Positions 48,944 to 57,835 are shown, counted from the first letter of the stretch. The stretch is 64,000 nucleotides of DNA from an uncultured Clostridia bacterium (GCA_946183365.1 CAMHAH010000001.1:153232-217231); one strand, 5' to 3'. The notes: generated by a model from the letters alone, not told the origin. Program-made: numbers and translations.

Positions 48944-50353
48944 TTGATAAATATATTCGGCACATCATTCGAGAACAACCGCAAGCTGCTCGCACATCTG
49001 CTGCGCTCAGACGAATGCTTTGATATAATCGAGCGCCATATCGTTATCGCAAAAAAGAAAGCCGTGATCTTCTATATAAACGGCCTTATCAAGGACGATA
49101 TAATGGAGAAGCTCATGGAGTTTTTCTACAACAATACCCGCCCCGAATATCTTAGCTCGGCTCAGGAGTTCACCCGCCACTGCGTACCCTATGTTGAGAT
49201 AAGCGTGGTAGATAAGCCCGACGACGTAGTCAAAAACGTCCTGAGCGGTATACCATGCATGATGGCTGAGGGCTTCACCTCGGCTATCGCCTTCGATATG
49301 CGTACCTATCCGCAGCGCAGCACCTCAGAGCCCGAGGACGATAAGGTGCTCAGAGGCAGTAAGGACGGCTTTGTCGAGACGGTCATATTCAACTCCGCTC
49401 TCATACGCCGCAGGATACGCTCGAGCAACTTCATCACAAAGGCGATGACTGTCGGCAGAGAGAGCAAGAGCGATATCATAATCTGCTACATGGACAACAA
49501 AGTTGACCACAAGCTGCTCAAGGATATAACAGAGCGTATAAAAGGGCTGGATATAGCCAACCTCAGCATGAACCAGCAGAGCCTTATAGAAGCGCTCTAT
49601 CAAAAAAAGTGGCTCAATCCCTTTCCTAAGATAAAGTATACCGAGCGCCCCGACGTAGCCGCCGCGGTATGTCTCAAGGGCAATATAGTAATACTCGTAG
49701 ACAACTCGCCATCTGCTCTGCTGATACCGACCTCTATATTCGATGTGCTCGAAGAAGCTGATGACTACTACTTTCCGCCGATAACCGGCACCTATATACG
49801 CATAACGCGATATCTTATAACTATAGTTTCGGTCATCCTCACTCCGCTGTGGCTGCTGTGTCTGCAAAACCCCGACAAGGTACCTCAGATATTCACCTTT
49901 GTCCTGCATACCGAACCGATCAACCTGCCCATATACTGGCAGCTGATAATAATGGAACTGTGTATAGACGGTCTCAGGCTGGCGGCTCTGCACACGCCGA
50001 GCTCACTCACCTCGGCGATAGGCATAATCGGAGCGATAGCCTTCAGCCAATTCGCGATAGACGCGGGGTGGTTCACCACCGCGAGCGCCCTGTATGTCGC
50101 CTTTGTCACCATAGCCAACTACAGCCAGCCTAATTATGAGCTCGGCTTTTCTCTGAAATACGCGAGGTTCATCCTGCTTACCGCGACTTATATAGGTAAT
50201 ATGATCGGCTTCATCATAGGCTTGGTAATCATATTCGCCCTGCTCGCCTGCAACAAGACCATCAGCGGCAAAAGCTACCTCTATCCCCTGATACCCTTCA
50301 AGCCGAATGAGCTCAAAAAGAAGCTGACCCGCACCCGAATGAAGCAGACATAA
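48944..50353 (+). CDS. spoVAF: Stage V sporulation protein AF-like (GerA family) membrane protein
   Basis: About 469 residues of the GerA/SpoVAF family. The N-terminal cytoplasmic domain has the typical YPQRSTSEPEDDKVLRGSKDGFVETVIFNSALIRRRIRSS block (region cited) and VGRESKSDIIICYMDN. Five or so membrane helices (about 285-440) follow, and the C-terminal part SYLYPLIPFKPNELKKKL is usual for SpoVAF. SpoVAF acts in dipicolinate release during spore germination. The start is a TTG with AAAGGA almost touching it, so the N-terminus is uncertain; no ATG is available nearby. No spoVA neighbours are seen. It marks the organism as spore-forming. Confidence 0.85.
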   Translation: MINIFGTSFENNRKLLAHLLRSDECFDIIERHIVIAKKKAVIFYINGLIKDDIMEKLMEFFYNNTRPEYLSSAQEFTRHCVPYVEISVVDKPDDVVKNVLSGIPCMMAEGFTSAIAFDMRTYPQRSTSEPEDDKVLRGSKDGFVETVIFNSALIRRRIRSSNFITKAMTVGRESKSDIIICYMDNKVDHKLLKDITERIKGLDIANLSMNQQSLIEALYQKKWLNPFPKIKYTERPDVAAAVCLKGNIVILVDNSPSALLIPTSIFDVLEEADDYYFPPITGTYIRITRYLITIVSVILTPLWLLCLQNPDKVPQIFTFVLHTEPINLPIYWQLIIMELCIDGLRLAALHTPSSLTSAIGIIGAIAFSQFAIDAGWFTTASALYVAFVTIANYSQPNYELGFSLKYARFILLTATYIGNMIGFIIGLVIIFALLACNKTISGKSYLYPLIPFKPNELKKKLTRTRMKQT

Positions 50354-50478
50354 ACAAGAAAGCGCGCTTTGCGCGCATTTCGCATAGCCATCGCTCGTTG
50401 CTGCGCAGCAGCAAACTGAGCGGGCATACATATCTTTTTTACTTTACAGGAAAGAAGCAGTTTCCTGTAAAGCAAAAA
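50352..50478 (+). repeat. Structured intergenic repeat, copy C
   Basis: Third copy, starting at the stop codon of the spoVAF-like gene. Its first 50 bases equal copy A. Hairpin 2 reads TTGCTGC-GCA-GCAGCAA: compared with copies A and B one pair is changed from C-G to T-A, so the pairing is kept by a compensatory change. Hairpin 3 is a perfect 12-bp stem CTTTACAGGAAA/TTTCCTGTAAAG. It is followed by the terminator of the transglutaminase-type gene. Confidence 0.78.
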
Positions 50479-50504
50479 AGCCCTCCCATTCATACGGGAG
50501 GGCT
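50479..50504 (-). terminator. Terminator of the transglutaminase-type gene
   Basis: Perfect 9-bp stem AGCCCTCCC/GGGAGGGCT followed on the minus strand by TTTTTT. Confidence 0.85.
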
Positions 50505-50539
50505 CATTTTCATATGTTCTGTATTATTTGATTGTGATA

Positions 50540-52933
50540 TCAGCCGGTATAATTCTCAGCCGCTTGCCAATAACGGTATATAGCCTTGACTATATCCTTG
50601 AACTCTCGCTCATGGCTATCGGCGTTCAGAACTTCGTGACAGTAATTCATCGGACTGTACGATACGCTTCCGCTGTTCTTTCCGTTATTAACTGTAACGG
50701 TAAAGTCGTCTCCCAGCTTCTTCGCCGCGATACCGCTGATACATATCATTTGGATATCGCCGTCCGACACGGTTTCGATCCTGCCGCTGTCACAGCTCAG
50801 GATAAGCTCATCCTCGCTCCTGAAATAGAGCTTGAGCGTAGTGGTCGAGCGCAGATATAGTGACGAACCGATAAACTCCACACCCTCGGGCAGATCGCTC
50901 TCAAACGAGCTCTTGCCGATTTCCTCGGCAGTGATCTCACCGAGGACCCTGTCGTCCTCCGACAGAGCGCTGTTCGCAAGATCATCTGTATTATGTTTGA
51001 AATATATCTGAGAATACGCTCCGTAGTTGAGCATGGCTTTTACAAGCTCAGCCGCCTCTAAGTACTCTTCTTCCTCGGGATGCGCGAGCATATACTCGGC
51101 GTAATCTTTGACGGAATAAGTATATTCTTTGCCCTCGATATCGCCGTTGATCATCTGAGCTTTTATATCCGAGCTCATTTCCTTTGCCGCTACGCTGCAC
51201 TTAAAGACGTAGTATGTCTCACCGTCCATAACGGTTTTCTCAGCCTCGCTCACGGGGACGTCCAGTATATAAGGATCGATACCGCTCGGAACGGTGAACC
51301 TCATAAAAGCGCCGCTGTTTACAAGCTTATCATCGAGCTCCATATAGAAGTTCAACGCTATATCTCCCTCAAGGCTGATCGTATAGCCCGCGAGACGCGC
51401 GCCGACCTTGTCCTCAAAGCCGAATACAGCCGATACCGTTACATCCTTTGCGGGCATAGCGAACGAGTACACCCCGCCCTCAGGCTCGATCACCGTATCA
51501 TTGACCGTGACGCTGTTGATGACAAATCCGTCCTTTGGAGAGACCGTCAGGTTAACGATCTCATTCGGTACAGCCTTCTCTTTATCAGCGGTAACGCTGC
51601 CGTGAATGATCCCGTCACCTATCCTTATGCTGTACTTAGCGGCAGGCATATCCTTCATAAAACTCGGAGTTACATACCCTTCGTTCGGGTCAGAGGCATA
51701 TACTCCCCATAGCTTGCCGTCGGTTATCCTGATACCGTAGAGGGACTTGCTGCCCGTACCCTGAGCAAAGAGCTTCTCGGTACCGGTAGCGATATCATAT
51801 TCGTATACGGCTGACGGACTGTTATAATAGAGCTTTCCGTTATGATCAACGAGGCTCGAGAAGTTGCCGACCCAATAGCCGTTTGAACCCGCTGACCATC
51901 TGTAGTCGATATTCTTGAGTACAGTTACCGCGTCGGTTTTATGATCGTATCTTACCAGCTTACCATCAGAGGTGATAGCGTAGAATTTACCGCCTACATA
52001 GCAAAGCTGAGTTCTGATAGAATGCAGATTATTAAAATTATCATATTTTTTAGAGTCAGCGCCGTTGATAGATTTATAACCATAGTGCGGCTTACGCTTT
52101 ATGTCAGTATCCTGAGTATTAAAAGCCGCATCGCTGTACAAAAAGTTTGAGTGATAAGCCTTGCCGACCTTATCATTCATAGGATCGTCCCATGTAGAGT
52201 CGGCGTTATACCATTCTCCGTCAAGATTTATCTTGAGCCACGCGTGACCCATGTCGCTCGAGCTCACTATCTCGCTTTTGATACCGACCTGAGCCAGCAG
52301 ATAGGCGTAGCACTCGGAGTAATACTGACACACGCCGTATCCCTCAAGCATATATGTAAAGTTGCTGCCGGAATTTGTTTTATAATCCTTGGGGTAATAG
52401 GTGTTGAGCACAAGTGCGTCATGCAGTATGACAGCCTTGGTAAAGTCATCCATATCGTCATCTATCAGAGAAAGATATCGGCTTTTTGCTGTCTCAATAA
52501 ATCTATCCTTCAATGCTTTGAGATCACCCTCTATATATCCCGGCACAAATGCGGCGATCTTATTCGGATAGTAGCTGTAGCCGAGGCTGTCTATATAACT
52601 GATCTCAGGGAAAGAACGATAAAACAGCTCCGTCACCGCTTTAGCGTAGCTGACCGGGATATTAAACCCGCTTACATCTATGCTGCTCTCGAGATTTGAT
52701 ATTCCGTTATATATCGCCTCTAAAGCGTCGCCGTAGTTCTCGATAATGTCGGCATATCTCAGATACTCTGCATCTGTGAGAACATTATCCGATGAAACTC
52801 CGTCAGGAACTTTTACAATATAGCCTACAGGCGTATTGTCCGCCGCGAGGGCAGAGACGCCGAATGATGAAACGAGCAATAACACGCAAAGTATTACTGC
52901 TGCCGCTTTGATGAAACGCTTCTTTGATTTCAT
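50540..52933 (-). CDS. Secreted transglutaminase-like cysteine protease with B-repeat
   Basis: Exported protein of 797 residues: signal peptide, a helical segment, then a transglutaminase-like core (about 160-270) with catalytic Cys in GYGVCQYYSECYAYLL, His in MGHAWLKINLDGEWYNADSTWDDP and its Asp. A propeller-like stretch (about 300-430) follows. A B-repeat-type domain (GSVTADKEKAVPNEIVNLTVSPKDGFVINSVTVND, 455-515 region) and a C-terminal segment follow. There is no sortase motif. It may crosslink or cleave proteins at the cell surface; substrate unknown. AAAGGAAG precedes the ATG. Promoter and terminator are clear, so it is monocistronic. Confidence 0.85.
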   Translation of the reverse strand: MKSKKRFIKAAAVILCVLLLVSSFGVSALAADNTPVGYIVKVPDGVSSDNVLTDAEYLRYADIIENYGDALEAIYNGISNLESSIDVSGFNIPVSYAKAVTELFYRSFPEISYIDSLGYSYYPNKIAAFVPGYIEGDLKALKDRFIETAKSRYLSLIDDDMDDFTKAVILHDALVLNTYYPKDYKTNSGSNFTYMLEGYGVCQYYSECYAYLLAQVGIKSEIVSSSDMGHAWLKINLDGEWYNADSTWDDPMNDKVGKAYHSNFLYSDAAFNTQDTDIKRKPHYGYKSINGADSKKYDNFNNLHSIRTQLCYVGGKFYAITSDGKLVRYDHKTDAVTVLKNIDYRWSAGSNGYWVGNFSSLVDHNGKLYYNSPSAVYEYDIATGTEKLFAQGTGSKSLYGIRITDGKLWGVYASDPNEGYVTPSFMKDMPAAKYSIRIGDGIIHGSVTADKEKAVPNEIVNLTVSPKDGFVINSVTVNDTVIEPEGGVYSFAMPAKDVTVSAVFGFEDKVGARLAGYTISLEGDIALNFYMELDDKLVNSGAFMRFTVPSGIDPYILDVPVSEAEKTVMDGETYYVFKCSVAAKEMSSDIKAQMINGDIEGKEYTYSVKDYAEYMLAHPEEEEYLEAAELVKAMLNYGAYSQIYFKHNTDDLANSALSEDDRVLGEITAEEIGKSSFESDLPEGVEFIGSSLYLRSTTTLKLYFRSEDELILSCDSGRIETVSDGDIQMICISGIAAKKLGDDFTVTVNNGKNSGSVSYSPMNYCHEVLNADSHEREFKDIVKAIYRYWQAAENYTG

Positions 52934-52975
52934 GCTTTACACTTCCTTTACCGACTTTGTTTCATTGATATTTCA

Positions 52976-53004
52976 ATACTACCATATTTGTATTACAATT
53001 TCAA
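52976..53004 (-). promoter_or_regulatory. Promoter of the transglutaminase-type gene
   Basis: TTGAAA, 17-base spacer and TAGTAT on the minus strand, about 43 bases before the start codon. Confidence 0.6.
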
Positions 53005-53020
53005 TAATTATGCGCTGTTT

Positions 53021-53533
53021 TTATGGACCGAAAATCAGCCCTACAATCACCACGCTCACCGCAATAGCGGTAAGATCAGCCAACAGAGCCGATACCAAAG
53101 TATGTCTTATCTTCTTGATACCTGCCGCGCCGTAATACATAGTCACCGCGTAAAAGGTCGTCTCCGTCGAGCCCGCTACCACGCTCGCGCACCTGCCGAC
53201 AAAGCTGTCGGGACCGCAGTCTTCATATATCCCTGTCAGTATAGCGGTAGCTCCCGAGCCAGATACAGGCCGCAAAAGCCCCATAGGTACCAGCTCGGGC
53301 GGAAAGCCTATCTTATCGGCGAGGGGTGTTATCAGCTCGGCAATGAAATCAAGCGCTCCCGAGGCTCTCAGTGTACCCACAGCAACCAGCAAAGCTATCA
53401 TGGTAGGCGCGATGAACCTGACCGTTTCGAAGCCCTCTTTGACCCCCTCGACAAAGCTCTCGAATATATTCACGCGTTTTATCAGACCGTAAACGCACAG
53501 CGAGGCGACGATAACGGGGATTATCGCTTCCAT
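53021..53533 (-). CDS. spmB: Spore maturation protein B
   Basis: Membrane protein of 170 residues of the nucleoside-recognition (Gate) family. Motifs: FESFVEGVKEGFETVRFIAPTMIALLVAVG, LVPMGLLRPVSGSGATAIL and ETTFYAVTMYYGAAGIKKIRHTL, all usual for SpmB. With SpmA it is needed for spore core dehydration. Its start overlaps spmA by 13 bases. No strong terminator was seen after it. Confidence 0.93.
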   Translation of the reverse strand: MEAIIPVIVASLCVYGLIKRVNIFESFVEGVKEGFETVRFIAPTMIALLVAVGTLRASGALDFIAELITPLADKIGFPPELVPMGLLRPVSGSGATAILTGIYEDCGPDSFVGRCASVVAGSTETTFYAVTMYYGAAGIKKIRHTLVSALLADLTAIAVSVVIVGLIFGP

Positions 53534-54111
53534 GCCCGCCTCCCGCTAAAAATAGTTATTATCCTCGAAGATATCAGCCCCACGGCGAGTGCGGTCACCG
53601 AGGTCATCCACACGCACAGCAGGATGTCAAAGGGCTGCTGTGAACCGTAGCTCTTTCTGAGAGCCGCTACGGTCGTAGGTATCAGCTGTATCGACGCGGT
53701 GTTCATGACCACGAAGGTCACCATACTGTCGCTCGCCGTATCGCTGTCATTTATCCTCCTGAGCTCTCTCATCGCGCTCAGCCCCAGCGGCGTAGCGGCG
53801 TTGCCCAAACCGAGCAGATTAGCGCTGATATTCATTGAGATATATCTGAACGCGTCAGACTCGGGCGCAACATCGGGATACAGTCTTTTGAGGATCGGCG
53901 CGAACAACCGCGCCAGCTTATCTATCAAGCCGCAATCCTTTGCTATCCTCATGAAGCCCGACCACATACACAGCATACCGCTGATGGATATGAGCAGCTC
54001 CACCGCCGAGGTCGCCGCCTCGGGTATGCCTGAGCTGAGCTGTGAGAGGTTCCCGCTTATCACGGCATATAAAAACGAAAGCGCTATCATAGCGCCGAAT
54101 ATGTATGACAT
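53521..54111 (-). CDS. spmA: Spore maturation protein A
   Basis: Membrane protein of 196 residues, partner of SpmB. Motifs: SGMLCMWSGFMRIAKDCGLIDKLARLFAPILKRLYP, ISMNISANLLGLGNAATPLG and NTASIQLIPTTVAALRKSYGSQ. Multi-pass Gate-family topology. First gene of the spmAB pair; normally read by the forespore sigma factor, but I could not identify a clear sporulation promoter in the 150 bases between it and the divergent regulator. Confidence 0.93.
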   Translation of the reverse strand: MSYIFGAMIALSFLYAVISGNLSQLSSGIPEAATSAVELLISISGMLCMWSGFMRIAKDCGLIDKLARLFAPILKRLYPDVAPESDAFRYISMNISANLLGLGNAATPLGLSAMRELRRINDSDTASDSMVTFVVMNTASIQLIPTTVAALRKSYGSQQPFDILLCVWMTSVTALAVGLISSRIITIFSGRRAWKR

Positions 54112-54205
54112 CTTTACCCCCGAAAAACGATATTCGTCAATATGCTGTAAAATGCAATAAGTTTTTATAGGCTTTTACTAAAATTTTAAAATCCTCTTGT
54201 ATAAC

Positions 54206-54234
54206 TTGACAAATTTACCTTAATTTGGTAAACT
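54206..54234 (+). promoter_or_regulatory. Promoter with palindromic operator for the AbrB-type gene
   Basis: Consensus TTGACA, 17-base spacer and TAAACT. The inverted repeat TTTACC-N7-GGTAAA (54214-54219 and 54227-54232) overlaps the spacer and -10, a good site for autorepression by the gene product. Confidence 0.65.
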
Positions 54235-54267
54235 CTTGACATAAACCAACATGAAAGGACCTTTACT

Positions 54268-54510
54268 ATGAAACCTGCTGGCTTTCTCTGCAAAATCGAC
54301 AAATTAGGCAGGATCGTCGTACCTAAGCCGCTAAGAGCAAAGTACGATCTTCACACCGATGATACTATAGAGCTCTTTACCGAGCCCGACGCTATAGTGA
54401 TGAAGAAATATGCCATGAGCTGTATCTTCTGCGGCAATAGCGAAGATCTGATCGACTTTGAAGGCAAGCCGATCTGCGTCGACTGCCTTGAAAAGCTCAA
54501 AAACCGCTGA
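54268..54510 (+). CDS. AbrB/SpoVT-type transcriptional regulator with Cys cluster
   Basis: Small DNA-binding protein of 80 residues. The N-terminal swapped-hairpin AbrB domain reads CKIDKLGRIVVPKPLRAKYDLHTDDTIELF. The C-terminus adds SCIFCGNSEDLIDFEGKPICVDCL, with CxxC and CxxC pairs, which look like a zinc ribbon. Such regulators control transition-state or sporulation genes in Firmicutes. AAAGGACC precedes the ATG. It is divergent to spmAB and followed by the dCMP deaminase gene after 52 bases. Confidence 0.88.
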   Translation: MKPAGFLCKIDKLGRIVVPKPLRAKYDLHTDDTIELFTEPDAIVMKKYAMSCIFCGNSEDLIDFEGKPICVDCLEKLKNR

Positions 54511-54562
54511 TACTTAAAATATACCGAAAACGAACCTAAAATATACCAAACAGGAGGCAAAG

Positions 54563-55048
54563 ATGAAAAGAGAAGACTATATCTCGTGGGATGAATACTT
54601 TATGGGCGTAGCTGTTTTAGCCGCTAAGCGCTCAAAAGACCCCAACACACAGGTAGGCGCCTGCATAGTCAACAAGAGCAAGCGCATACTATCGACAGGC
54701 TACAACGGTTTTCCGTACGGCTGCTCAGACGATACCTTCCCCTGGGAGCGTGACGGCGGCGATACAAAGTACAAGTACGTCGTACACGCCGAGCTCAACG
54801 CTATCCTGAACGCTCACGGCAAGTCGCTCGAGGGCGCAAGGCTGTACGTCGATCTCTTTCCCTGCAACGAATGCGCCAAGGCTATCATCCAGAGCGGTAT
54901 AGGCGAGGTCGTCTATCTCTATGACAAATACGCCGACACCCCTGAGACCGTCGCGTCAAAGAGGATGCTCAGCTCAGCAGGCGTGAGGATGACCCATCTT
55001 CAGCTCCACCGTGACACCATCACGATCGACTTCAACAAGAACAAGTGA
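54563..55048 (+). CDS. comEB: dCMP deaminase
   Basis: Zinc deaminase of 161 residues converting dCMP to dUMP for thymidylate synthesis. The zinc and catalytic motifs are complete: YVVHAELNAIL with His and Glu, and DLFPCNECAKAII with the two Cys. The N-terminal SWDEYFMGVAVLAAKRSKDPNTQVGACIV is characteristic of the ComEB family. AGGAGG precedes the ATG. Probably cotranscribed with the AbrB-type gene. Confidence 0.94.
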   Translation: MKREDYISWDEYFMGVAVLAAKRSKDPNTQVGACIVNKSKRILSTGYNGFPYGCSDDTFPWERDGGDTKYKYVVHAELNAILNAHGKSLEGARLYVDLFPCNECAKAIIQSGIGEVVYLYDKYADTPETVASKRMLSSAGVRMTHLQLHRDTITIDFNKNK

Positions 55049-55091
55049 GAAAGCATATACTGACACAAACGAATAGTTCTACATAAAAGAA

Positions 55092-55116
55092 GCGACGCGG
55101 AATATCACCGCGTCGC
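55092..55116. terminator. Bidirectional terminator between dCMP deaminase and glycosyltransferase
   Basis: Perfect 9-bp stem GCGACGCGG/CCGCGTCGC with a 7-base loop. Both flanks are T/A-rich (TCGTTTATT on plus, TTCTTTTATG on minus), serving converging genes. Confidence 0.8.
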
Positions 55117-55129
55117 TCGTTTATTATGT

Positions 55130-56323
55130 TCAGTTTTTGTGTTCAAAGTTATATCTTTCTATTATCTCGGCATATGCCTCCAGTACCTTGGGCACTATCT
55201 CGTTCCATGTCTTTGCGACGTGCTTCTGAGCGCCGTCGCTGACCTTTTCGAGCAGTCCCGGAGTACCGAATATCCTCAGTATCTCTCTGAACATAGCCAC
55301 CTTGTTCTCCTCGGCAGCAAAACCCGTCTCGTTATGTATGATCGCCTCTGCCGAGTTAGAGCCCTTTGTCAGAAGAGAAGGCACGCCCATCGACGCCGCC
55401 TCGCGAACTACCAGCGGAGAGTTATCATATACAGACGGGAAGAACAGCAGATCGGCGCTGAGGTACATACCCTTGAGCACCTCGCGGTCAGCTATCTTGC
55501 CTACAAAATTCACATGACCGTCTTTGAAATTCAGTTCATCGGCATATTTGCGGATAGCCTCGCCGTCATAGCCGTTGCCGACAAAGAACAGCCTGTAATC
55601 TTCGCTGTGCTCCTCGAGCAGCTTAAAGGTATCGAGGATCAGCTTGATGTTCTTATGCCAGATAAGATGTCCGACAAAGAGGATAATCCTCTTATCCTTA
55701 GGTATCTTGAACGCCGCCTCAGCCTTTGCTCTGAGCTCGTCGGGGTTAGACGGCATCTCATATGTCGTGCCGTTATCCATAACAAGGATATTGCCGCGGT
55801 AGCCGTAGCTTCGCAGGGTATCCGCAGTGCCCTCTGAACAAGCCCATACGCTGTCAACGCTCCTGTAAAAGCTGACTATCCTCGATACTACTATCTTAGC
55901 TATGGTCTTTGAGCCGGTTATATTTACGACGTCGTCATAATACTTTGAGTGGAAGGTAGCCACGCTCGGGATGCCGAGCTTTTTTGCGTAGGAAGAAGCG
56001 AACGAACCCTCAAAGAACGGACTGTGAGCGTGAAAAATATCAAGCTTTCGGTTCTGCAGGAATTGTCTTACCTTAACGTCGAACTTAGGCGTAGGAGTGG
56101 AATACTCCGCAATAGGGAGCTTGAGCGAGCTTGTACGGAACACCTCATAGCTCAGTTCGCTGTCGTCATATGTGCCCTTGAGCGGTCGCGAAGTTACAAC
56201 GCAGCTGTAGGAGCTCTTGTTCATGATCTCAGCGTAATTATGTACGGTCTGTACAACTCCGTCAACCATCGGAAAATATGTGTCGTTAAACTGAGCTGAA
56301 CGGATCATTTTTGGTTCTGTCAT
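55130..56323 (-). CDS. Family 4 glycosyltransferase (probable diacylglycerol glucosyltransferase-like)
   Basis: Retaining GT-B glycosyltransferase of 397 residues. The N-terminal domain begins SAQFNDTYFPMVDGVVQTVHNYA, with HAHSPFFEGSFASSYAKKLGIPSVATFHSKY, typical of lipid-linked glucosyl/mannosyl transferases. The C-terminal nucleotide-sugar domain has LFVGHLIWHKNIKLILDTF, YLSADLLFFPSVYDNSPLVVREAASMGVPSLLTKGSNSAEAI with the E-x7-E motif region. Acceptor is likely a membrane glycolipid or lipoteichoic-acid anchor; inferred. It follows the YbhN-type membrane gene after 42 bases, a pairing found in glycolipid and cell-envelope loci. AAGGTG precedes the ATG. Confidence 0.88.
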   Translation of the reverse strand: MTEPKMIRSAQFNDTYFPMVDGVVQTVHNYAEIMNKSSYSCVVTSRPLKGTYDDSELSYEVFRTSSLKLPIAEYSTPTPKFDVKVRQFLQNRKLDIFHAHSPFFEGSFASSYAKKLGIPSVATFHSKYYDDVVNITGSKTIAKIVVSRIVSFYRSVDSVWACSEGTADTLRSYGYRGNILVMDNGTTYEMPSNPDELRAKAEAAFKIPKDKRIILFVGHLIWHKNIKLILDTFKLLEEHSEDYRLFFVGNGYDGEAIRKYADELNFKDGHVNFVGKIADREVLKGMYLSADLLFFPSVYDNSPLVVREAASMGVPSLLTKGSNSAEAIIHNETGFAAEENKVAMFREILRIFGTPGLLEKVSDGAQKHVAKTWNEIVPKVLEAYAEIIERYNFEHKN

Positions 56324-56352
56324 ACATTCACCTTTTTATCAGTTTTATCATT

Positions 56353-56377
56353 AAAGCGGAGCATATCACTCCGCTTT
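56353..56377 (-). terminator. Weak hairpin at the end of the YbhN-type gene
   Basis: Stem AAAGCGGAG/CTCCGCTTT with a 7-base loop. It overlaps the stop codon of the upstream gene and has no T-run on the minus strand, so it probably lets transcription continue into the glycosyltransferase gene. Confidence 0.4.
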
Positions 56378-57616
56378 TTTTGCCAATTTATTTTCACGGC
56401 GTTTCTGAACGACCTTTGTAACAGCGTTATAGCCGTAAATCAGTACGCCGATTATAATAAACGAATAGTAACAGAGCAGTCTCCAGAGCAGCATTGCCCA
56501 GAAAGTGCCTGATGTTCCGAGGCTTGAGAATACCATATAGAACGAACCCTCGGCAGCGCCTGCGTTACCGGGAGTAGGTATCAGAGAAACCGCCGCCTGT
56601 ATATATACACACATGAACAGCGCCTCAAAATAGCCTAACTTTCCGTCAAAGGTACGCACGACAAAGAACGGCATACTGCACATCGCGAGCTGGAACAGGG
56701 TCGACAGCACCAGCAGCTTTATCAGCAGAGCCTTATCCTTTGTGATCTTCTTTATATTGTCGCTGTAGTTCCTCAGCGAGCGTATAGACTTCATTATCGT
56801 GTGATTAGGGTTCTTCACGATATGGAGCTTAGCTCCGAAGCGCACTACACCGGCAACGATCTTCATAGCTATTTTGGGAGCAACTCCCGAGATGATTATC
56901 ATAACGGGCACTACGGTATATGCCACAGCGCCTACATATGCCGTGATCTTGATACCCGTTAATCCCGTTGAGTTTATTATACTGTTTCCGAATATGAAAG
57001 CGACGACGCACAATATAACAAAACCGAACTGCATGGTAAAGAAGCCGCTCAGCGGCATTGCCGAGGCAGCGCCTACGCTGTAGTTGTTTGAATGAAGATA
57101 ATATATCTGGAACGGCTGACCACCCGCGCCCGAGGGCGTTATACAGTCATAATATTTACCGAGTGCCGCGGTAGAGAACGCATGTCTCACGCTTACCTTC
57201 TCACCGAGGTGTCTCATCATCAACATATACTTGACGGTCTCGCACGCGAGCACGATCACGAGACACATGATACCGCCGAGCAGGAAGAGTATATTCGTAA
57301 ATCTGAATTTTTCGGGAGGCGGAGCTTTTCCCGAGAATTCAAGCGAGGCTGTGTACCATATAACTGCGGCGTTGAGAGCGATAAACAGGATAAGCCCGAC
57401 TCGTTTTAAGATCTTGTTCTTACCCTTAGGGTTCTCGGGCGAGGCGGGAGAATCATTGACCTCAGCCATCACCTCATTGAGGAGTTCTTCGTTCGCGGCG
57501 TCATTCTTAGCCTTTCGCTCAGCGTTAGCCTGAGCTCTCGCCTTTGCCTTGGCTTTGCGCTCAGCGCTTGCCTGAGCTCTCTCTCTGGCCTTATCTTTAC
57601 GGCTCTTTTTTGCCAC
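56366..57616 (-). CDS. YbhN/UPF0104-type lysylphosphatidylglycerol synthase-like membrane protein
   Basis: Membrane protein of 416 residues. An N-terminal basic Ala/Lys/Arg coiled region (about 1-40: ARERAQASAERKAKAKARA) precedes about eight membrane helices of the LPG_synthase_TM family, with SLEFSGKAPPPEKFRF, ITPSGAGGQPFQIYYLH and the hallmark PTPGNAGAAEGSFYM. The C-terminus is again basic. Members work in lipid flipping or glycolipid transfer; the catalytic aminoacyl domain of MprF is absent, so lysine transfer is unlikely. GTG start with GGGAG upstream. It leads an operon with the glycosyltransferase. Confidence 0.88.
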   Translation of the reverse strand: MAKKSRKDKARERAQASAERKAKAKARAQANAERKAKNDAANEELLNEVMAEVNDSPASPENPKGKNKILKRVGLILFIALNAAVIWYTASLEFSGKAPPPEKFRFTNILFLLGGIMCLVIVLACETVKYMLMMRHLGEKVSVRHAFSTAALGKYYDCITPSGAGGQPFQIYYLHSNNYSVGAASAMPLSGFFTMQFGFVILCVVAFIFGNSIINSTGLTGIKITAYVGAVAYTVVPVMIIISGVAPKIAMKIVAGVVRFGAKLHIVKNPNHTIMKSIRSLRNYSDNIKKITKDKALLIKLLVLSTLFQLAMCSMPFFVVRTFDGKLGYFEALFMCVYIQAAVSLIPTPGNAGAAEGSFYMVFSSLGTSGTFWAMLLWRLLCYYSFIIIGVLIYGYNAVTKVVQKRRENKLAKKAE

Positions 57617-57648
57617 AGCGAATTCACTCCCTTCACACAGTTAACGTA

Positions 57649-57677
57649 ATTATACATCATTTTATGCAATTATGCAA
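57649..57677 (-). promoter_or_regulatory. Promoter of the YbhN-glycosyltransferase operon
   Basis: TTGCAT, 17-base spacer and TATAAT on the minus strand, about 33 bases before the GTG start. Confidence 0.6.
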
Positions 57678-57781
57678 GGAATAATTATCAGACCGTGTCA
57701 CAGGCGGATATTTATACTAAATCCCCATGCCGCAAGACGATGTTTATCGGTCTCAAAAGTAGTTTACTATATACGCAAAAA

Positions 57782-57803
57782 GGCTCCGCCGTATGACGGA
57801 GCC
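57782..57803 (-). terminator. Terminator of the DTKTG surface-protein gene
   Basis: 7-bp stem GGCTCCG/CGGAGCC followed on the minus strand by TTTTTGCG. Confidence 0.75.
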
Positions 57804-57835
57804 AATATGTTAAATTATTACTTAATCAAAGGAGA

